Below are positions 43,962 to 53,387 of a stretch of DNA of 64,000 nt, one piece after another. The position numbers and the translations under genes are program-made. The notes below the pieces were generated by a model. The model ran no database searches. It was not told the DNA's origin and saw only the letters and a program-made list of their open reading frames with translations. The stretch covers positions 806,001 to 870,000 of the forward strand of contig NZ_JBIEKE010000002.1 in NCBI RefSeq assembly GCF_043497005.1. The letters run 5' to 3'. Position 1 is the stretch's first letter; every line of letters begins with the position of its first letter. This stretch comes from Halobacillus_A sp043497005. Its GTDB lineage: Bacteria > Bacillota > Bacilli > Bacillales > Halobacillaceae.

Positions 43962-45241
43962 TATTGCCATGCTTCTATTTTTCGTATGGTACCCACATTC
44001 ATATCTACGATTTTAAAATGAATTCCTTTTTCTTCTACAATAGTTCCTTCTTTAGCATCGATATCTCGAGTGTAAATCCAACCAGAGATCGTATCCACCT
44101 CATTGTGCTCGAACTCTACATTAAAGTAATCATTAATGTCTTGTATCGACGTTTTTCCATCGATAAGATAATGCCCATTTTTCAGTGTTTTAATTTCCCT
44201 TTCTTCTTCATGATCATACTCGTCCCTGATCTCCCCAACAATCTCTTCAAGAATATCCTCAATGGTAACGAGCCCTGAGGTTCCGCCATATTCATCAATT
44301 AATATGGCCAAATGCGTACGCTCTTTCTGCATGCGTACGAGAAGTTCTTGTATTGCAATGTTTTCAAATACTCTCACTACAGGCTTAATATATGGTTTAA
44401 GCAAGCCCATTTTTTCTATATCATCATAGAAAAACTCTTTCATATGAATAACACCTAGAATATTATCTTTATCGCCATCTATTACTGGATATCTTGTATA
44501 GCGGTTTTGTTTCATAATGCGGATATTGTTTTTCATCGAATCGTTCGTATCCAGCGCCGCCATTTCCGTGCGGGGTACCATAATTTCCTTAGCCATTCGA
44601 TTATCAAATTCAAAAATGCGATCTACATACTTATACTCACTGCGGTTGATCTCACCTTGTTTAAAGCTTTGATTTAAAATGTATCTTAACTCTTCCTCAG
44701 AATGGACTTCCCCTGATTCTCTTGCTGTAGCAATACCAAATAATCGAACGAGTGCATTGGCTGAACCGTTTAACACAAAGATAAATGGGTACATGATTTT
44801 ATGAAAAAAGATCAAAGGCCTCGATACAAGTAAAGTTATCCGTTCAGCCTTTTGGATGGCTACCGTTTTTGGAGCGAGCTCGCCTAATACAACATGTAAA
44901 AATGTAATAATGGAAAAAGCAATGGCAAATGAAATTGTATGGCTGATCGCAGCTGGAAGTCCGGCTTCACCAATTAAAGGCTGCAGCAGATGATCTAACG
45001 TCGGTTCCCCAAGCCACCCTAATCCTAGTGCAGTAATCGTTATTCCAAGCTGACATGCCGATAAATAATCGTCTAAATTATCTACCAGTTTCAACGCCAG
45101 TTTTGATTTCTTATCACCTGCGTCTGCTTTTGATTCTAGTTTACTACGGCGGACTTTTACGATAGCAAATTCACTTGCCACAAAGAAAGCTGTCAATATA
45201 ATTAATACACCCACCGCCAACAGTTTGATGGTTGTTTCCAT
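43961..45241 (-). CDS. CNNM/CorC-type transporter with CBS pair, MpfA/YhdP-like
   Basis: The 426-residue protein has an N-terminal DUF21/CNNM membrane domain (about 1-190), a pair of CBS domains (about 210-335) and a C-terminal CorC_HlyC domain (about 350-426). Such proteins export or control magnesium; B. subtilis MpfA (YhdP) is one. The N terminus LTAFFVASEFAIVKVR is the family hallmark. The start is ATG 45241; its ribosome site is weak (GGGATGTG), and a frame extends further upstream without a better one. Confidence 0.87.
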   Translation of the reverse strand: METTIKLLAVGVLIILTAFFVASEFAIVKVRRSKLESKADAGDKKSKLALKLVDNLDDYLSACQLGITITALGLGWLGEPTLDHLLQPLIGEAGLPAAISHTISFAIAFSIITFLHVVLGELAPKTVAIQKAERITLLVSRPLIFFHKIMYPFIFVLNGSANALVRLFGIATARESGEVHSEEELRYILNQSFKQGEINRSEYKYVDRIFEFDNRMAKEIMVPRTEMAALDTNDSMKNNIRIMKQNRYTRYPVIDGDKDNILGVIHMKEFFYDDIEKMGLLKPYIKPVVRVFENIAIQELLVRMQKERTHLAILIDEYGGTSGLVTIEDILEEIVGEIRDEYDHEEEREIKTLKNGHYLIDGKTSIQDINDYFNVEFEHNEVDTISGWIYTRDIDAKEGTIVEEKGIHFKIVDMNVGTIRKIEAWQ

Positions 45242-45329
45242 AGCGTCACATCCCAAATAATAGACATACCGTTCACGAAGGAACAATTTTCAGTTATTAT
45301 GAGACGAATGCTTCTAATGTATACGAAAA

Positions 45330-46445
45330 CTACAATTGCTTAAGGCTCGAAATGACAATTGACGACCCAACTTGTAATGCATTTTCATCAGGAGAAAGTT
45401 TAGCATTATGCAGACCTGCTTCTGAATTCACTCCAAGCCAGAACATAAATCCCGGCATTTCTTTTAACATATAACCGAAGTCTTCCCCCGTCATTGCCGG
45501 GCTGGCTTCAACATAGTTAAAATCAAGCTGTTCAGCTATATGGGAAAATCTCCGAACCAGTATTTCATCGTTATTGACTTGATAATAGTTAGCACCATAA
45601 TCAATCGTTACTTTACAATCATTAGAGATTTCTAATCCTTTAATGATCTTCTCGATTTCCTGTTTAACTTCTTCCATCGCGTTTGGAGACATCGTGCGAA
45701 TTGTCCCCTCTAGACGTGCGTGTTCTGAAATGATGTTTTGAACTGTGCCGCCGGTAATCTTCCCCACTGTAATAACTGCACTATCCAGTGGATCAACTCT
45801 TCTTGCTACGACCTGCTGAAGCTGACTGACTAAAGAACTTGCAGCCACGACCATATCTTTTGTCAGATGAGGATAAGCGGCATGTCCCCCTTTTCCAAGC
45901 AAGTCGATAAAAAGCTCACTCGTATTTGCAAAAAGCAGTCCCGCTCTGGAGGATACTGTACCCACTGGAAGCTCCGGGGCAATGTGAAGAGCGAAAATGA
46001 TGTCAGGTTTCCATTTTTTCATTGGGGCTGATTCAAGCATTGGCTCTGCCCCGCCTGGTCCTTCTTCGGCAGGCTGGAATAAAAATAATACGTGATCCTC
46101 AGCAGGATCATTAGCTAAGGCTTCTAATGCAGATAAAGCAATCGTCATGTGAAAATCATGACCGCAGGCATGCATCCTTCCTTCATGCACCGACTTAAAT
46201 TCGAGGTTGGTTTCCTCCTGCAAAGGAAGTCCATCAATGTCCGTTCGATACCCTATCGTTTTTTTCGGGTTCTTCCCCCTGACTTTTACAAAAATACCCG
46301 TACGCCACGTTTCCACCTCAAGATAATCATGTGGCAGCTTTCCGATAAAATCGAGTAAGTATCTTTGGGTTTTCTCTTCTTGAAAACCTAACTCAGGAAT
46401 TTGGTGGAGATCCCTTCTAATTTGTATAAGCTGTTTTGATTCCAT
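45330..46445 (-). CDS. dapL: N-acetyldiaminopimelate deacetylase
   Basis: Last acetyl-branch step: releases LL-diaminopimelate from its N-acetyl form. The 371-residue M20-family metallopeptidase shows TDIDGLPLQEET, MHACGHDFH with zinc-binding residues, and LFQPAEEGPGGA with catalytic and metal-binding glutamates. The dapH-dapL pair equals ykuQ-ykuR in B. subtilis, which fixes the assignment against related amidohydrolases. Confidence 0.93.
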   Translation of the reverse strand: MESKQLIQIRRDLHQIPELGFQEEKTQRYLLDFIGKLPHDYLEVETWRTGIFVKVRGKNPKKTIGYRTDIDGLPLQEETNLEFKSVHEGRMHACGHDFHMTIALSALEALANDPAEDHVLFLFQPAEEGPGGAEPMLESAPMKKWKPDIIFALHIAPELPVGTVSSRAGLLFANTSELFIDLLGKGGHAAYPHLTKDMVVAASSLVSQLQQVVARRVDPLDSAVITVGKITGGTVQNIISEHARLEGTIRTMSPNAMEEVKQEIEKIIKGLEISNDCKVTIDYGANYYQVNNDEILVRRFSHIAEQLDFNYVEASPAMTGEDFGYMLKEMPGFMFWLGVNSEAGLHNAKLSPDENALQVGSSIVISSLKQL

Positions 46446-46465
46446 CGTGTCCCTCCATTAGAAAT

Positions 46466-46494
46466 AAGGACCTTGCATGAGCAGCAAGGTCCTT
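46466..46494 (-). terminator. Hairpin between dapH and dapL
   Basis: AAGGACCTTGC and GCAAGGTCCTT (46466-46476 and 46484-46494) form a perfect 11-bp stem with a 7-nt loop. On the minus strand it is followed by ATTTCT, so it is a weak terminator or a processing/stability element inside the operon, directly before the dapL ribosome site. Confidence 0.6.
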
Positions 46495-46499
46495 GACTA

Positions 46500-47219
46500 T
46501 TAATTATCCAGTTTTCTCAGCTCTTGTTTAATTTCAGTTTTTGATTTCGTTTGGTCATCGATTTCTTTGATAACGCGAGCCGGTGTACCAGCCACCAGCG
46601 TGTTTGCAGGTACATCTTCAGTAACAATCGCTCCTGCGGCTACCACTGAACCTTCGCCAACCGTTACACCTTCAAGAATAACTGCATTAGCACCTACCAC
46701 AACTCCATCTTCAACTACAACAGGCTTAGCAGATGGTGGTTCAATTACGCCTGCAAGAACAGCTCCTGCTCCGATGTGGCAGTTCTTTCCAACAGTAGCG
46801 CGTCCGCCTAGAACAACGTTCATATCGATCATTGTTCCTTCCCCAATAACGGAACCAATATTAATAGACGCTCCAAGCATAATTACGGCACCGTCACCGA
46901 TTTCTACTTGATCACGAATAATAGCACCTGGCTCAATACGTGCATTTACCTTTTTCAAATCAAGCAATGGGATAGCTGAGTTTCGACGATCGTTTTCTAA
47001 CACGTAGTCTTCAATTTGATCACTGTATTTTTCAAGCAGAGGCTGGATCGCTTTCCACTCTCCAAAAATAACTCCCGAATCTCCAGTAATGAAGTCTTGA
47101 ACGTCATCACCGAAATCTAGAGATGATAAATTTTTTCCTTTTACATAAACCTTAACTGGTGTTGATTTTTCACTATTAGAAATGAATGAAATAATCTCAT
47201 TAGCATCCATCTGTTTCAT
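46500..47219 (-). CDS. dapH: Tetrahydrodipicolinate N-acetyltransferase
   Basis: Enzyme acetylating tetrahydrodipicolinate in the acetyl route to diaminopimelate and lysine. The 239-residue protein has an N-terminal DapH domain (1-80) and a left-handed beta-helix of hexapeptide repeats (about 90-220), with GRATVGKNCHIGAGAVLAG. ATG 47219 follows GAGGAGGCTACAT and matches the family start MKQMDANEIISFI. Confidence 0.96.
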   Translation of the reverse strand: MKQMDANEIISFISNSEKSTPVKVYVKGKNLSSLDFGDDVQDFITGDSGVIFGEWKAIQPLLEKYSDQIEDYVLENDRRNSAIPLLDLKKVNARIEPGAIIRDQVEIGDGAVIMLGASINIGSVIGEGTMIDMNVVLGGRATVGKNCHIGAGAVLAGVIEPPSAKPVVVEDGVVVGANAVILEGVTVGEGSVVAAGAIVTEDVPANTLVAGTPARVIKEIDDQTKSKTEIKQELRKLDN

Positions 47220-47295
47220 ATGTAGCCTCCTCGTTTCTTTAGGTTTCATTCTTTACTTTATCAAAGCGAATTATGTGTGACAAGAATTTTCGCTA

Positions 47296-48750
47296 TTAAC
47301 CATTTTTAGGTAGTCGTAAAATCAATAAAAAGCTTATAACTGCTAAAATTAGTAAACCAACATAGACCTGGTGCAATCCATTCGTAAGCCCTTCTCTAAA
47401 TACAGTTAATGCCTGAGCGCTTAACTCTGAACGTGCTTCTTCATTTAATAGAAGATTTGTGGAGTCGACAGAGTACTCTTGATCTAATCCTTCCTGCTCT
47501 AGAGACTGGTGAATACGATTATTTAGCAGTCCTCCGAGAACGGCTGCACCTAGAGCACTACCTAAAGTACGCATAAACATGTTAGATGCTGTAGCTATTC
47601 CTCGCATCTTCCAATCTACGGAATTTTGAATAGAGACAATAAAGGATGTCGTTGAAAAACCCATCCCGATCCCGATAAATAAAGAGCCAACAGCTGCAAA
47701 AACAGGTCCTTTTTCCGGAGAAAGCAAAGAAAACAGCACAGCGCCGATAATTAGTGAACAGCCGCCAACGATTGAAGTAAAACGAAAACCAGCTTTTAAT
47801 AATAACCTCCCGGCTAAAGTAGCTGCAATCGGCCAGCCAATCGACATCGTTGTTAAGGTAAAACCTGCAACTGTAGCAGACTGCTCCATGACCCCCTGGA
47901 CAAAAGCCGGCAAATAACTGGACACTCCAATAAGAATCATACCTGTCGTTAATGAAGTTAAATTGGCGTAACGAATGGAGCGGTTTTCCCATAAATGAAG
48001 GGGGAGCATCGGCGTTGAAGTTTTCTTCTCAGCTTGCCTAAATAAAATAAAACTTCCGAGAGCTGTAAGAAATAAAATGAGCATTTCTAATGATAACCAG
48101 GCAATTCCGATGCCTCCCTCCACTAACATAAGAACCACCAGGCTGACCATTAACATAACGTAGATCGAACTTTTGTAACTAATGCGAGCTTCTTGCTTTT
48201 CAACGTCTTCCTTAAAGAAGAGCATGACACCGGTTAATGCAAGCATTCCTAAAGGAAGATTCATCCAAAAAACGAATGGCCAGCTTAACACATCGACGAA
48301 AAAACCGCCCAGCAACGGACCGGTAACAGCTGATATCCCCCAGACACTAGACAAGTAACCCTGTATTTTAGCACGTTCTTCTTTAGAGTATATATCACCA
48401 ACAATGGTTGTAGCGATTGGCATTAAAGCCCCTGCTCCCAGTCCTTGAACAAACCTGGCAGCGATTAACACAACCATCCCATTAGCAAGAGCCGCAATAA
48501 TCGAACCGAGCAGGAATAAGCAGATCCCCAGCATAAAAATCGGTTTACGGCCATATGTATCTGACAGTTTTCCAAAAAGCAGTACAGTGGAAGCATTAGT
48601 CAGTAAATAAGCTGAAAACACCCAGCTATACAGACTGAAACCTCCTAAATCAGCAACAATGCCGGGCATTGCCGTTGATACAATTGTCGCTTCGATAGCT
48701 GCTAAAAACATAGCAAGCATAATTGAAGCGAGCACCAATCCCCTCCTCAT
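47296..48750 (-). CDS. MFS drug exporter, DHA2 (EmrB/QacA) family
   Basis: The 484-residue protein has fourteen predicted membrane helices, motif A GKLSDTYGRKP in the first cytoplasmic loop, and the proline-glycine motif LGPLLGGF-like ITAVTGPLLGGFFVD in helix 5. It is probably a proton-driven exporter of lipophilic compounds. ATG 48750 follows GAGGTGGG; codons upstream lack a site. A terminator separates it from darB, so it has its own transcript or read-through. Confidence 0.85.
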   Translation of the reverse strand: MRRGLVLASIMLAMFLAAIEATIVSTAMPGIVADLGGFSLYSWVFSAYLLTNASTVLLFGKLSDTYGRKPIFMLGICLFLLGSIIAALANGMVVLIAARFVQGLGAGALMPIATTIVGDIYSKEERAKIQGYLSSVWGISAVTGPLLGGFFVDVLSWPFVFWMNLPLGMLALTGVMLFFKEDVEKQEARISYKSSIYVMLMVSLVVLMLVEGGIGIAWLSLEMLILFLTALGSFILFRQAEKKTSTPMLPLHLWENRSIRYANLTSLTTGMILIGVSSYLPAFVQGVMEQSATVAGFTLTTMSIGWPIAATLAGRLLLKAGFRFTSIVGGCSLIIGAVLFSLLSPEKGPVFAAVGSLFIGIGMGFSTTSFIVSIQNSVDWKMRGIATASNMFMRTLGSALGAAVLGGLLNNRIHQSLEQEGLDQEYSVDSTNLLLNEEARSELSAQALTVFREGLTNGLHQVYVGLLILAVISFLLILRLPKNG

Positions 48751-48790
48751 AAAAAAACCCACCTCACTTCCTTCATAAACCTCTTTCATC

Positions 48791-48830
48791 GTAGAAAAAA
48801 GAAAGGACGCCCAAAACGGGCGCCTTCTCC
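48791..48830 (-). terminator. darB terminator
   Basis: Minus strand GGCGCCC and GGGCGTCC pair around a short loop and are followed by TTTCTTTTTTC. Confidence 0.75.
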
Positions 48831-48857
48831 TATAACATTTTTTCATTTTCGTTTCCG

Positions 48858-49307
48858 TTATGCTCTCTTCAATGTCTCATGATAATATTTGCTGAATTGT
48901 TTTAATATGGTTCGTCTTGTGATAATGCCGTCAAACTCTTCATCTGCATTAGTCACACAGATAAATGGATGATCAATTAATTTATGAAGGGCATCTATCA
49001 TTGAATTTTCTTTTTTTAAGCATGGTATTTCTTTGTTCATTACTTGCTCTACTGTTAAATCATTTAGTCGGTTCAATTCAAACTGCTCAATTCCTAATGT
49101 TTCCTCTAATATCATGGATTTACTAACGACACCTTGAAATTTATTATCAGCATCTAACACTGGAATTGCTGAATAACCTGTTTTTAATAAAACGAGTAAT
49201 GCATGATCAAGAGGATTATTAACTTGAACGTGTGCGACTTTCTCTGCAGAGATCATTAGTTCTTCAACTACTGGAAAATTCACTTCATTACTTTGAACAC
49301 TTATCAT
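48858..49307 (-). CDS. darB: c-di-AMP-binding CBS protein DarB (YkuL)
   Basis: The 149-residue protein is two CBS domains (about 10-68 and 80-145) and nothing else. It matches YkuL, renamed DarB, which binds c-di-AMP and, in its free form, stimulates Rel and pyruvate carboxylase in B. subtilis. The start at 49307 has GGGAGTG 12-15 nt upstream, a loose fit. PycA and KtrC, two other c-di-AMP-linked proteins, are in this window. Confidence 0.9.
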   Translation of the reverse strand: MISVQSNEVNFPVVEELMISAEKVAHVQVNNPLDHALLVLLKTGYSAIPVLDADNKFQGVVSKSMILEETLGIEQFELNRLNDLTVEQVMNKEIPCLKKENSMIDALHKLIDHPFICVTNADEEFDGIITRRTILKQFSKYYHETLKRA

Positions 49308-49580
49308 ACTACATGAACACTCCCTAATACCTTTCTCACTGAAGGAGCAAAAGAAACGAGCGACAAATTATACATACTTATCCTAACATAAATTCTTCTA
49401 ATTCACGAATTGGGCTTCCTTTTTTTTCTTATTTAACTGTATAATTCACCTACTTCTACCCTATTTCATAAGGTAGTTAAACCCCTGATCTTTAAAATTT
49501 TAAAAAATATGCTTATACTGGTAGAAGAAGTACAAGACAACGATCTTTTATTTCAATTAAAAGTTGGGGATGAAAATTAA

Positions 49581-50216
49581 ATGATGACACACACATTTTC
49601 TAGAAGAGAAGAAATCGCTAATGCCGTTACTCATGGTATTGGAGCGATATTAAGTGTTGCAATGCTTATACTGCTTATCGTATTTGCTAGTTTGCAAGGA
49701 ACAGCCTGGCACATCGTTTCGGTTAGCATCTATGGAGGGACGATGCTTCTTTTATACGTGTCCTCAACACTAGTGCATATTTTCCCTCCAGGAAAAGCAA
49801 AAGATATCTTTGAAATCTTTGACCATTCTGCGATTTATCTATTCATTGCTGGAACTTACACGCCAATGCTTCTTCTGCCATTAAGAGGATCCTTAGGTTG
49901 GACGTTATTTGGGATTGTGTGGGGAATAGCGATCTTAGGGATTATTTTTAAAGTATTTTTCGTAAAGCGATTTGTTGTGCTTTCAACAGTGTTTTACGTA
50001 TTAATGGGATGGCTCATTATATTAGCATGGGGGCCGTTAACCGCTGAAGTACCAGCTGCAGGTATTACTTATCTTGTGGTAGGGGGAGTGTTATATTCCA
50101 TCGGCTCTATTTTTTATGTGTGGCGAAGTTTTACATACCATCATATGGTGTGGCACTTATTTGTTTTAGGCGGATCGATCTTTCACTTCTTCACGATCTT
50201 CTTTTACATTATTTAG
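49581..50216 (+). CDS. Hemolysin III / TrhA family membrane protein
   Basis: The 211-residue protein has seven predicted membrane helices, the PAQR-type layout, and the family motifs NAVTHGIGA, FDHSAIYLFIAGTYTP and HMVWHLFVLGG with the conserved metal-coordinating histidines. Family members have been implicated in membrane energetics or hydrolase activity; no substrate is known. GGGGATG precedes the ATG; the start is the family-like one. Confidence 0.9.
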   Translation: MMTHTFSRREEIANAVTHGIGAILSVAMLILLIVFASLQGTAWHIVSVSIYGGTMLLLYVSSTLVHIFPPGKAKDIFEIFDHSAIYLFIAGTYTPMLLLPLRGSLGWTLFGIVWGIAILGIIFKVFFVKRFVVLSTVFYVLMGWLIILAWGPLTAEVPAAGITYLVVGGVLYSIGSIFYVWRSFTYHHMVWHLFVLGGSIFHFFTIFFYII

Positions 50217-50458
50217 AAAACGTGCGGTTGTCACCGTAATTGCAGAAGAATATGCTCCTAAAGATAAATGAGAAAACATCGTCAGACATTCGAAAAAAGG
50301 GTGCAGGAAACTGACTCCATATCCACTCTTTTTTACACAATAGGGGTAACGTCCCTACAAACAAAAGAAGCTGCTTAAAGGCAGCTTCTTTTTTGTTGAG
50401 AAACCGTCGTTTTCTCTTTTAGTTCGAAAGTGAAAACATTCCTTACCTTATCAAGAGG

Positions 50459-50582
50459 AAGGGTTTTAGGAAACGACTCTCTTTCCAAGGGCGAACGGTG
50501 TGCCTCCTCAGGCTTATCAGCCTTCCGGGGTCACACCTTATTCGTCTCTCGCTTAGGAGTCTCGCCGTTTCCTAAAACCCTT
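50459..50582 (+). repeat. Intergenic repeat, copy A2, with 17-bp inverted ends
   Basis: Perfect 17-bp inverted repeats AAGGGTTTTAGGAAACG (50459-50475) and CGTTTCCTAAAACCCTT (50566-50582) enclose a 90-nt interior similar to the reverse complement of A1. Followed by TTTTT. Confidence 0.85.
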
Positions 50583-50674
50583 TTTTGAAAAGTGATTACT
50601 AGACGTAATGGTGTTTAAGACCTTCTTTTCCCCAAGGTTCCGTGATCCCACGATTCCGAGCGTCTCTTAAGATT

Positions 50675-50790
50675 AAAAGGAACGGAAAAAGTGCCGACTC
50701 CTGCGGGACGAGCAGACAGGAGAGGCCCCGGAGATCGAGGAGACTTTCCGCCTGCCCCGCGGAAAGCGGTACTTTTTCCTGTTCCTTTTC
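50675..50790 (+). repeat. Intergenic repeat, copy B1
   Basis: AAAAGGAACGGAAAAAGTGC at the left and GGTACTTTTTCCTGTTCC at the right are imperfect inverted ends around ACTCCTGCGGGACGAGC and GGCCCCGGAGATCGAGGAG. It closely matches the reverse complement of 62037-62164. Confidence 0.85.
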
Positions 50791-50912
50791 TTCAGACTAA
50801 GAGAGGAACCATAAGATACAACGTGTACGTCCATTCAAGCTTTTTAACAGCCTGAGAAGCTGCTTGAAGTCAGCTTCTTTTTTGTTTATCTTTTAAACGA
50901 TATAGTAGATGA

Positions 50913-51680
50913 TTAAAACGGAAATTGATTCAGCCATTGGCCGCCATCTAAAGTAACGACTTCTCCATTCATATATGAAGCTTCATCTGATAAGATAAAG
51001 CGAGCTAAACCAGCAATCTCCTCTGGTGTACCTAAGCGGCCTAGAGGGATAGATTGCAACGTGCGTTTTGCCGCTTTCTCTGATTCGAAGAGTTTATCCG
51101 CTCCCCCAGTTCTCTCAATGGGTCCCGGAGCGATGGCATTGGCACGGATACCGTACCGGCTCCCCCACTCAACTGCAAGTGTTCTTGTCATCGCAAGTAC
51201 ACCTGCTTTTGCTGAAGCAGAATGAATAACACCCGCGCCAGCGTTCCACGCATATGTAGCAACCATATTTAGGATCGATCCTTTGATTCCTTGATCAATC
51301 CAGTACTTGCCTACAGCTTGGCTGCAGTAAAAAGTGCCATTTAGAACGATATTAATCACCGAGTTCCAGCCGTTAGGAGATAATTTCTCTGCTGGTGAAA
51401 TAAAGTTCCCCGCTGCATTATTAACTAAATGATCAATCCGGCCAAATGTTTCGACCGCTTCGTCTACCATTCGATCTGCATCCTCTACCTTACGTACATC
51501 CATTTCTATAAGAAGAAGCTTGTCTTCATTTCCTTGCGCAATTTGCTCCTTGGCTTGTTGGAGCCGATCTTTATTTCTTCCTGTTATGGCAACTCTAGCT
51601 CCTTCTTCAAGAAATCGTTTTGCCATATAAAGCCCCATCCCGCTGGAGCCGCCTGTCACAATAATCACTTGATTCTCCAT
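50913..51680 (-). CDS. fadH: 2,4-dienoyl-CoA reductase (SDR), FadH/YkuF
   Basis: The 255-residue short-chain dehydrogenase reduces 2,4-dienoyl-CoA in the breakdown of unsaturated fatty acids. It shows the NADP(H) motif TGGSSGMG, NNAAGNF, and the conserved C-terminal TLDGGQWLNQ. In the catalytic region the usual YxxxK is HSASAKAG: the Tyr is replaced, as is typical of the dienoyl-CoA reductase branch where a different Tyr acts. ATG follows GGAGGGATGTTTA. Position next to ykuE fits ykuF. Confidence 0.9.
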   Translation of the reverse strand: MENQVIIVTGGSSGMGLYMAKRFLEEGARVAITGRNKDRLQQAKEQIAQGNEDKLLLIEMDVRKVEDADRMVDEAVETFGRIDHLVNNAAGNFISPAEKLSPNGWNSVINIVLNGTFYCSQAVGKYWIDQGIKGSILNMVATYAWNAGAGVIHSASAKAGVLAMTRTLAVEWGSRYGIRANAIAPGPIERTGGADKLFESEKAAKRTLQSIPLGRLGTPEEIAGLARFILSDEASYMNGEVVTLDGGQWLNQFPF

Positions 51681-51822
51681 TAAACATCCCTCCGTCTATA
51701 CTACATTCCATATAAAAAACTGAATTCCTGTTCATTTTTAAAAAAACTTGTGAAATCTTTTGTTATATTTCATAGATAGTAAAAGTGGTATAATGACGAA
51801 AGTAAAGAACGGGGGCATCTAA

Positions 51823-52680
51823 ATGACGATGACACGGAGACGTTTTATTAAAAATATAGTGTACAGCGCACTCGGCTTTCTAGGGTTATCCGGGGGCGGT
51901 TATTACTATGCTCGTTATATGGAGCCGGCCATGCTTACTACCCAGACTTATACATGGAAGCACCCGAAGATTCCTGCATCTTTTAATCAAGTAAAAATTG
52001 TTCAATTCTCAGATATACATTTAGGTTTTCACTATTCAATGGATCAATTCAAAGATTTAATTCAAAAATTAAAAGCTGAGAAACCTGACTTGCTTGTGTT
52101 TACTGGTGACCTGGTTGACGAACCTCAACGTTATCACTTCAGTTCTGAAATTCCTTCTCTATTAAATGAACTTGAAGCGCCTCTAGGGAAGTTCTGGATC
52201 TATGGAAACCATGATCATGGCGGATATGGAACAGAAAAACTAGAAGCAGTGATGTCAAATGGAGGTTTTACTTTATTAAAAAATCAAGTAACTGAGATAA
52301 AAAAAGATGGAGATTCTATCTCTCTTGCTGGTTTAGATGATATTATGCTGGGCGCGCCAAATATTGCAGGTACTTTGAACCAATTGAACGACGATACTTT
52401 TTCAGTATTGCTCGTTCACGAGCCAGATATTGCTGATCGCGTCAAAGACTATCCTGTCGATGTACAGCTTTCCGGCCACAGCCACGGGGGCCAGGTGCGA
52501 ATTCCTGTGATTGGATCTATGGTTACGCCACCCTATGGAGAGAAATATGTAGATGGTAAACACTTAATCAGCGACCGGCTAACGTTGTATATCAGCCGTG
52601 GTATTGGCACAACTCGAATGCCTTACCGCTTCTTGTGCAAGCCTGAATACTCCATTTATACGTTACACCCTAACCCTTAA
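51823..52680 (+). CDS. ykuE: Tat-exported metallophosphoesterase YkuE
   Basis: The 285-residue protein starts with twin-arginine signal TRRRFIK plus one hydrophobic helix (about 11-28), then a calcineurin-like phosphoesterase domain with metal motifs FSDIHLG, GDLVD, GNHDH and SGHSHGGQ. It is expected in the wall or membrane outer face; the B. subtilis homologue is a Tat substrate. ATG follows ACGGGGGCATCTAA. Divergent from fadH. Confidence 0.92.
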   Translation: MTMTRRRFIKNIVYSALGFLGLSGGGYYYARYMEPAMLTTQTYTWKHPKIPASFNQVKIVQFSDIHLGFHYSMDQFKDLIQKLKAEKPDLLVFTGDLVDEPQRYHFSSEIPSLLNELEAPLGKFWIYGNHDHGGYGTEKLEAVMSNGGFTLLKNQVTEIKKDGDSISLAGLDDIMLGAPNIAGTLNQLNDDTFSVLLVHEPDIADRVKDYPVDVQLSGHSHGGQVRIPVIGSMVTPPYGEKYVDGKHLISDRLTLYISRGIGTTRMPYRFLCKPEYSIYTLHPNP

Positions 52681-52755
52681 CAATTGTGTGACAACCAGAG
52701 AACCATGACATCTCTGCACCTAACAGGTGGTAAACTGGATCCAGGGAGGGGAATT

Positions 52756-53325
52756 ATGAAGCAGATAACTTGCGTTTTAAGCATACTTATTTTTACATTA
52801 ACGGCATGTGGTTCACCGATCGAGGAAAACATGTCCAGGGACGTAGAAGATTTCGAAGGTACTAACCAAGACGGAGAGACAATTACATTTCCCGACCATT
52901 TCGAGGGAGATTATTGGATAGCTAATTTTATTTTCACAAGGTGTGACACCGTGTGTCCACCTATGACAAGTAATATGTCGCGTTTACAACAACAGTTAGA
53001 AAAAAACCAATTAGAGACTCCACTTGTTTCCTTTTCTGCCGATCCTGAATATGATACAGAAAAGAAATTAAAAGAATTTGCAAACCAATTTGAGGCTGAT
53101 TTTGCCACGTGGGACTTTATGACAGGATATGAATTTCAAGACGTCAAAGAACTATCGATTAAATCCTTTCAATCTCCCTTAAATCAGTTAGAAGATTCGG
53201 ACCAAGTGGCACATGGAACAAGCTTTTTCCTTGTAAATCCAGATGGAAAAGTTATAAAAAGCTATGATGGAACAAAAGCGAAAGAAATGGGTAACATTCT
53301 AGAAGATGTTAAGAAATTACAGTAA
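52756..53325 (+). CDS. SCO1/SenC copper chaperone lipoprotein
   Basis: The 189-residue thioredoxin-fold protein delivers copper to the CuA site of cytochrome c oxidase. It has lipobox LTAC (cysteine 16), the copper ligands CDTVCPPM (C-x3-C-P) and the third ligand in DQVAHGTSFF. ATG 52756 follows GGGAGGGG; the open frame begins earlier without a signal. Its probable client, CtaC with an intact CuA site, is at the left end of the window. B. subtilis YpmQ is the equivalent. Confidence 0.92.
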   Translation: MKQITCVLSILIFTLTACGSPIEENMSRDVEDFEGTNQDGETITFPDHFEGDYWIANFIFTRCDTVCPPMTSNMSRLQQQLEKNQLETPLVSFSADPEYDTEKKLKEFANQFEADFATWDFMTGYEFQDVKELSIKSFQSPLNQLEDSDQVAHGTSFFLVNPDGKVIKSYDGTKAKEMGNILEDVKKLQ

Positions 53326-53387
53326 TATTTTGCAAATATGACTGCTTTCAGCTAAGATTGAAGATACTTTAAGAAAGGAGGACATGT

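Larger units (their letters stand above)
50217..50912. repeat. Repeat cluster flanked by duplicated terminator
   Basis: About 700 nt without a gene. Two nearly identical hairpins, AGAAGCTGCTTAAAGGCAGC plus CTTCTTTTTTGTT at 50367-50398 and the same with two changes at 50855-50886, flank copies A2 and B1. The first ends hemolysin III; the second ends the minus-strand fadH on the opposite side only if read as its complement. Confidence 0.75.

Noticed and set aside
46567..46911. 114-residue Thr/Ala/Pro-rich frame on the plus strand
   Set aside because: It is the antisense of the hexapeptide repeats of dapH; the regular composition comes from the repeat codons.
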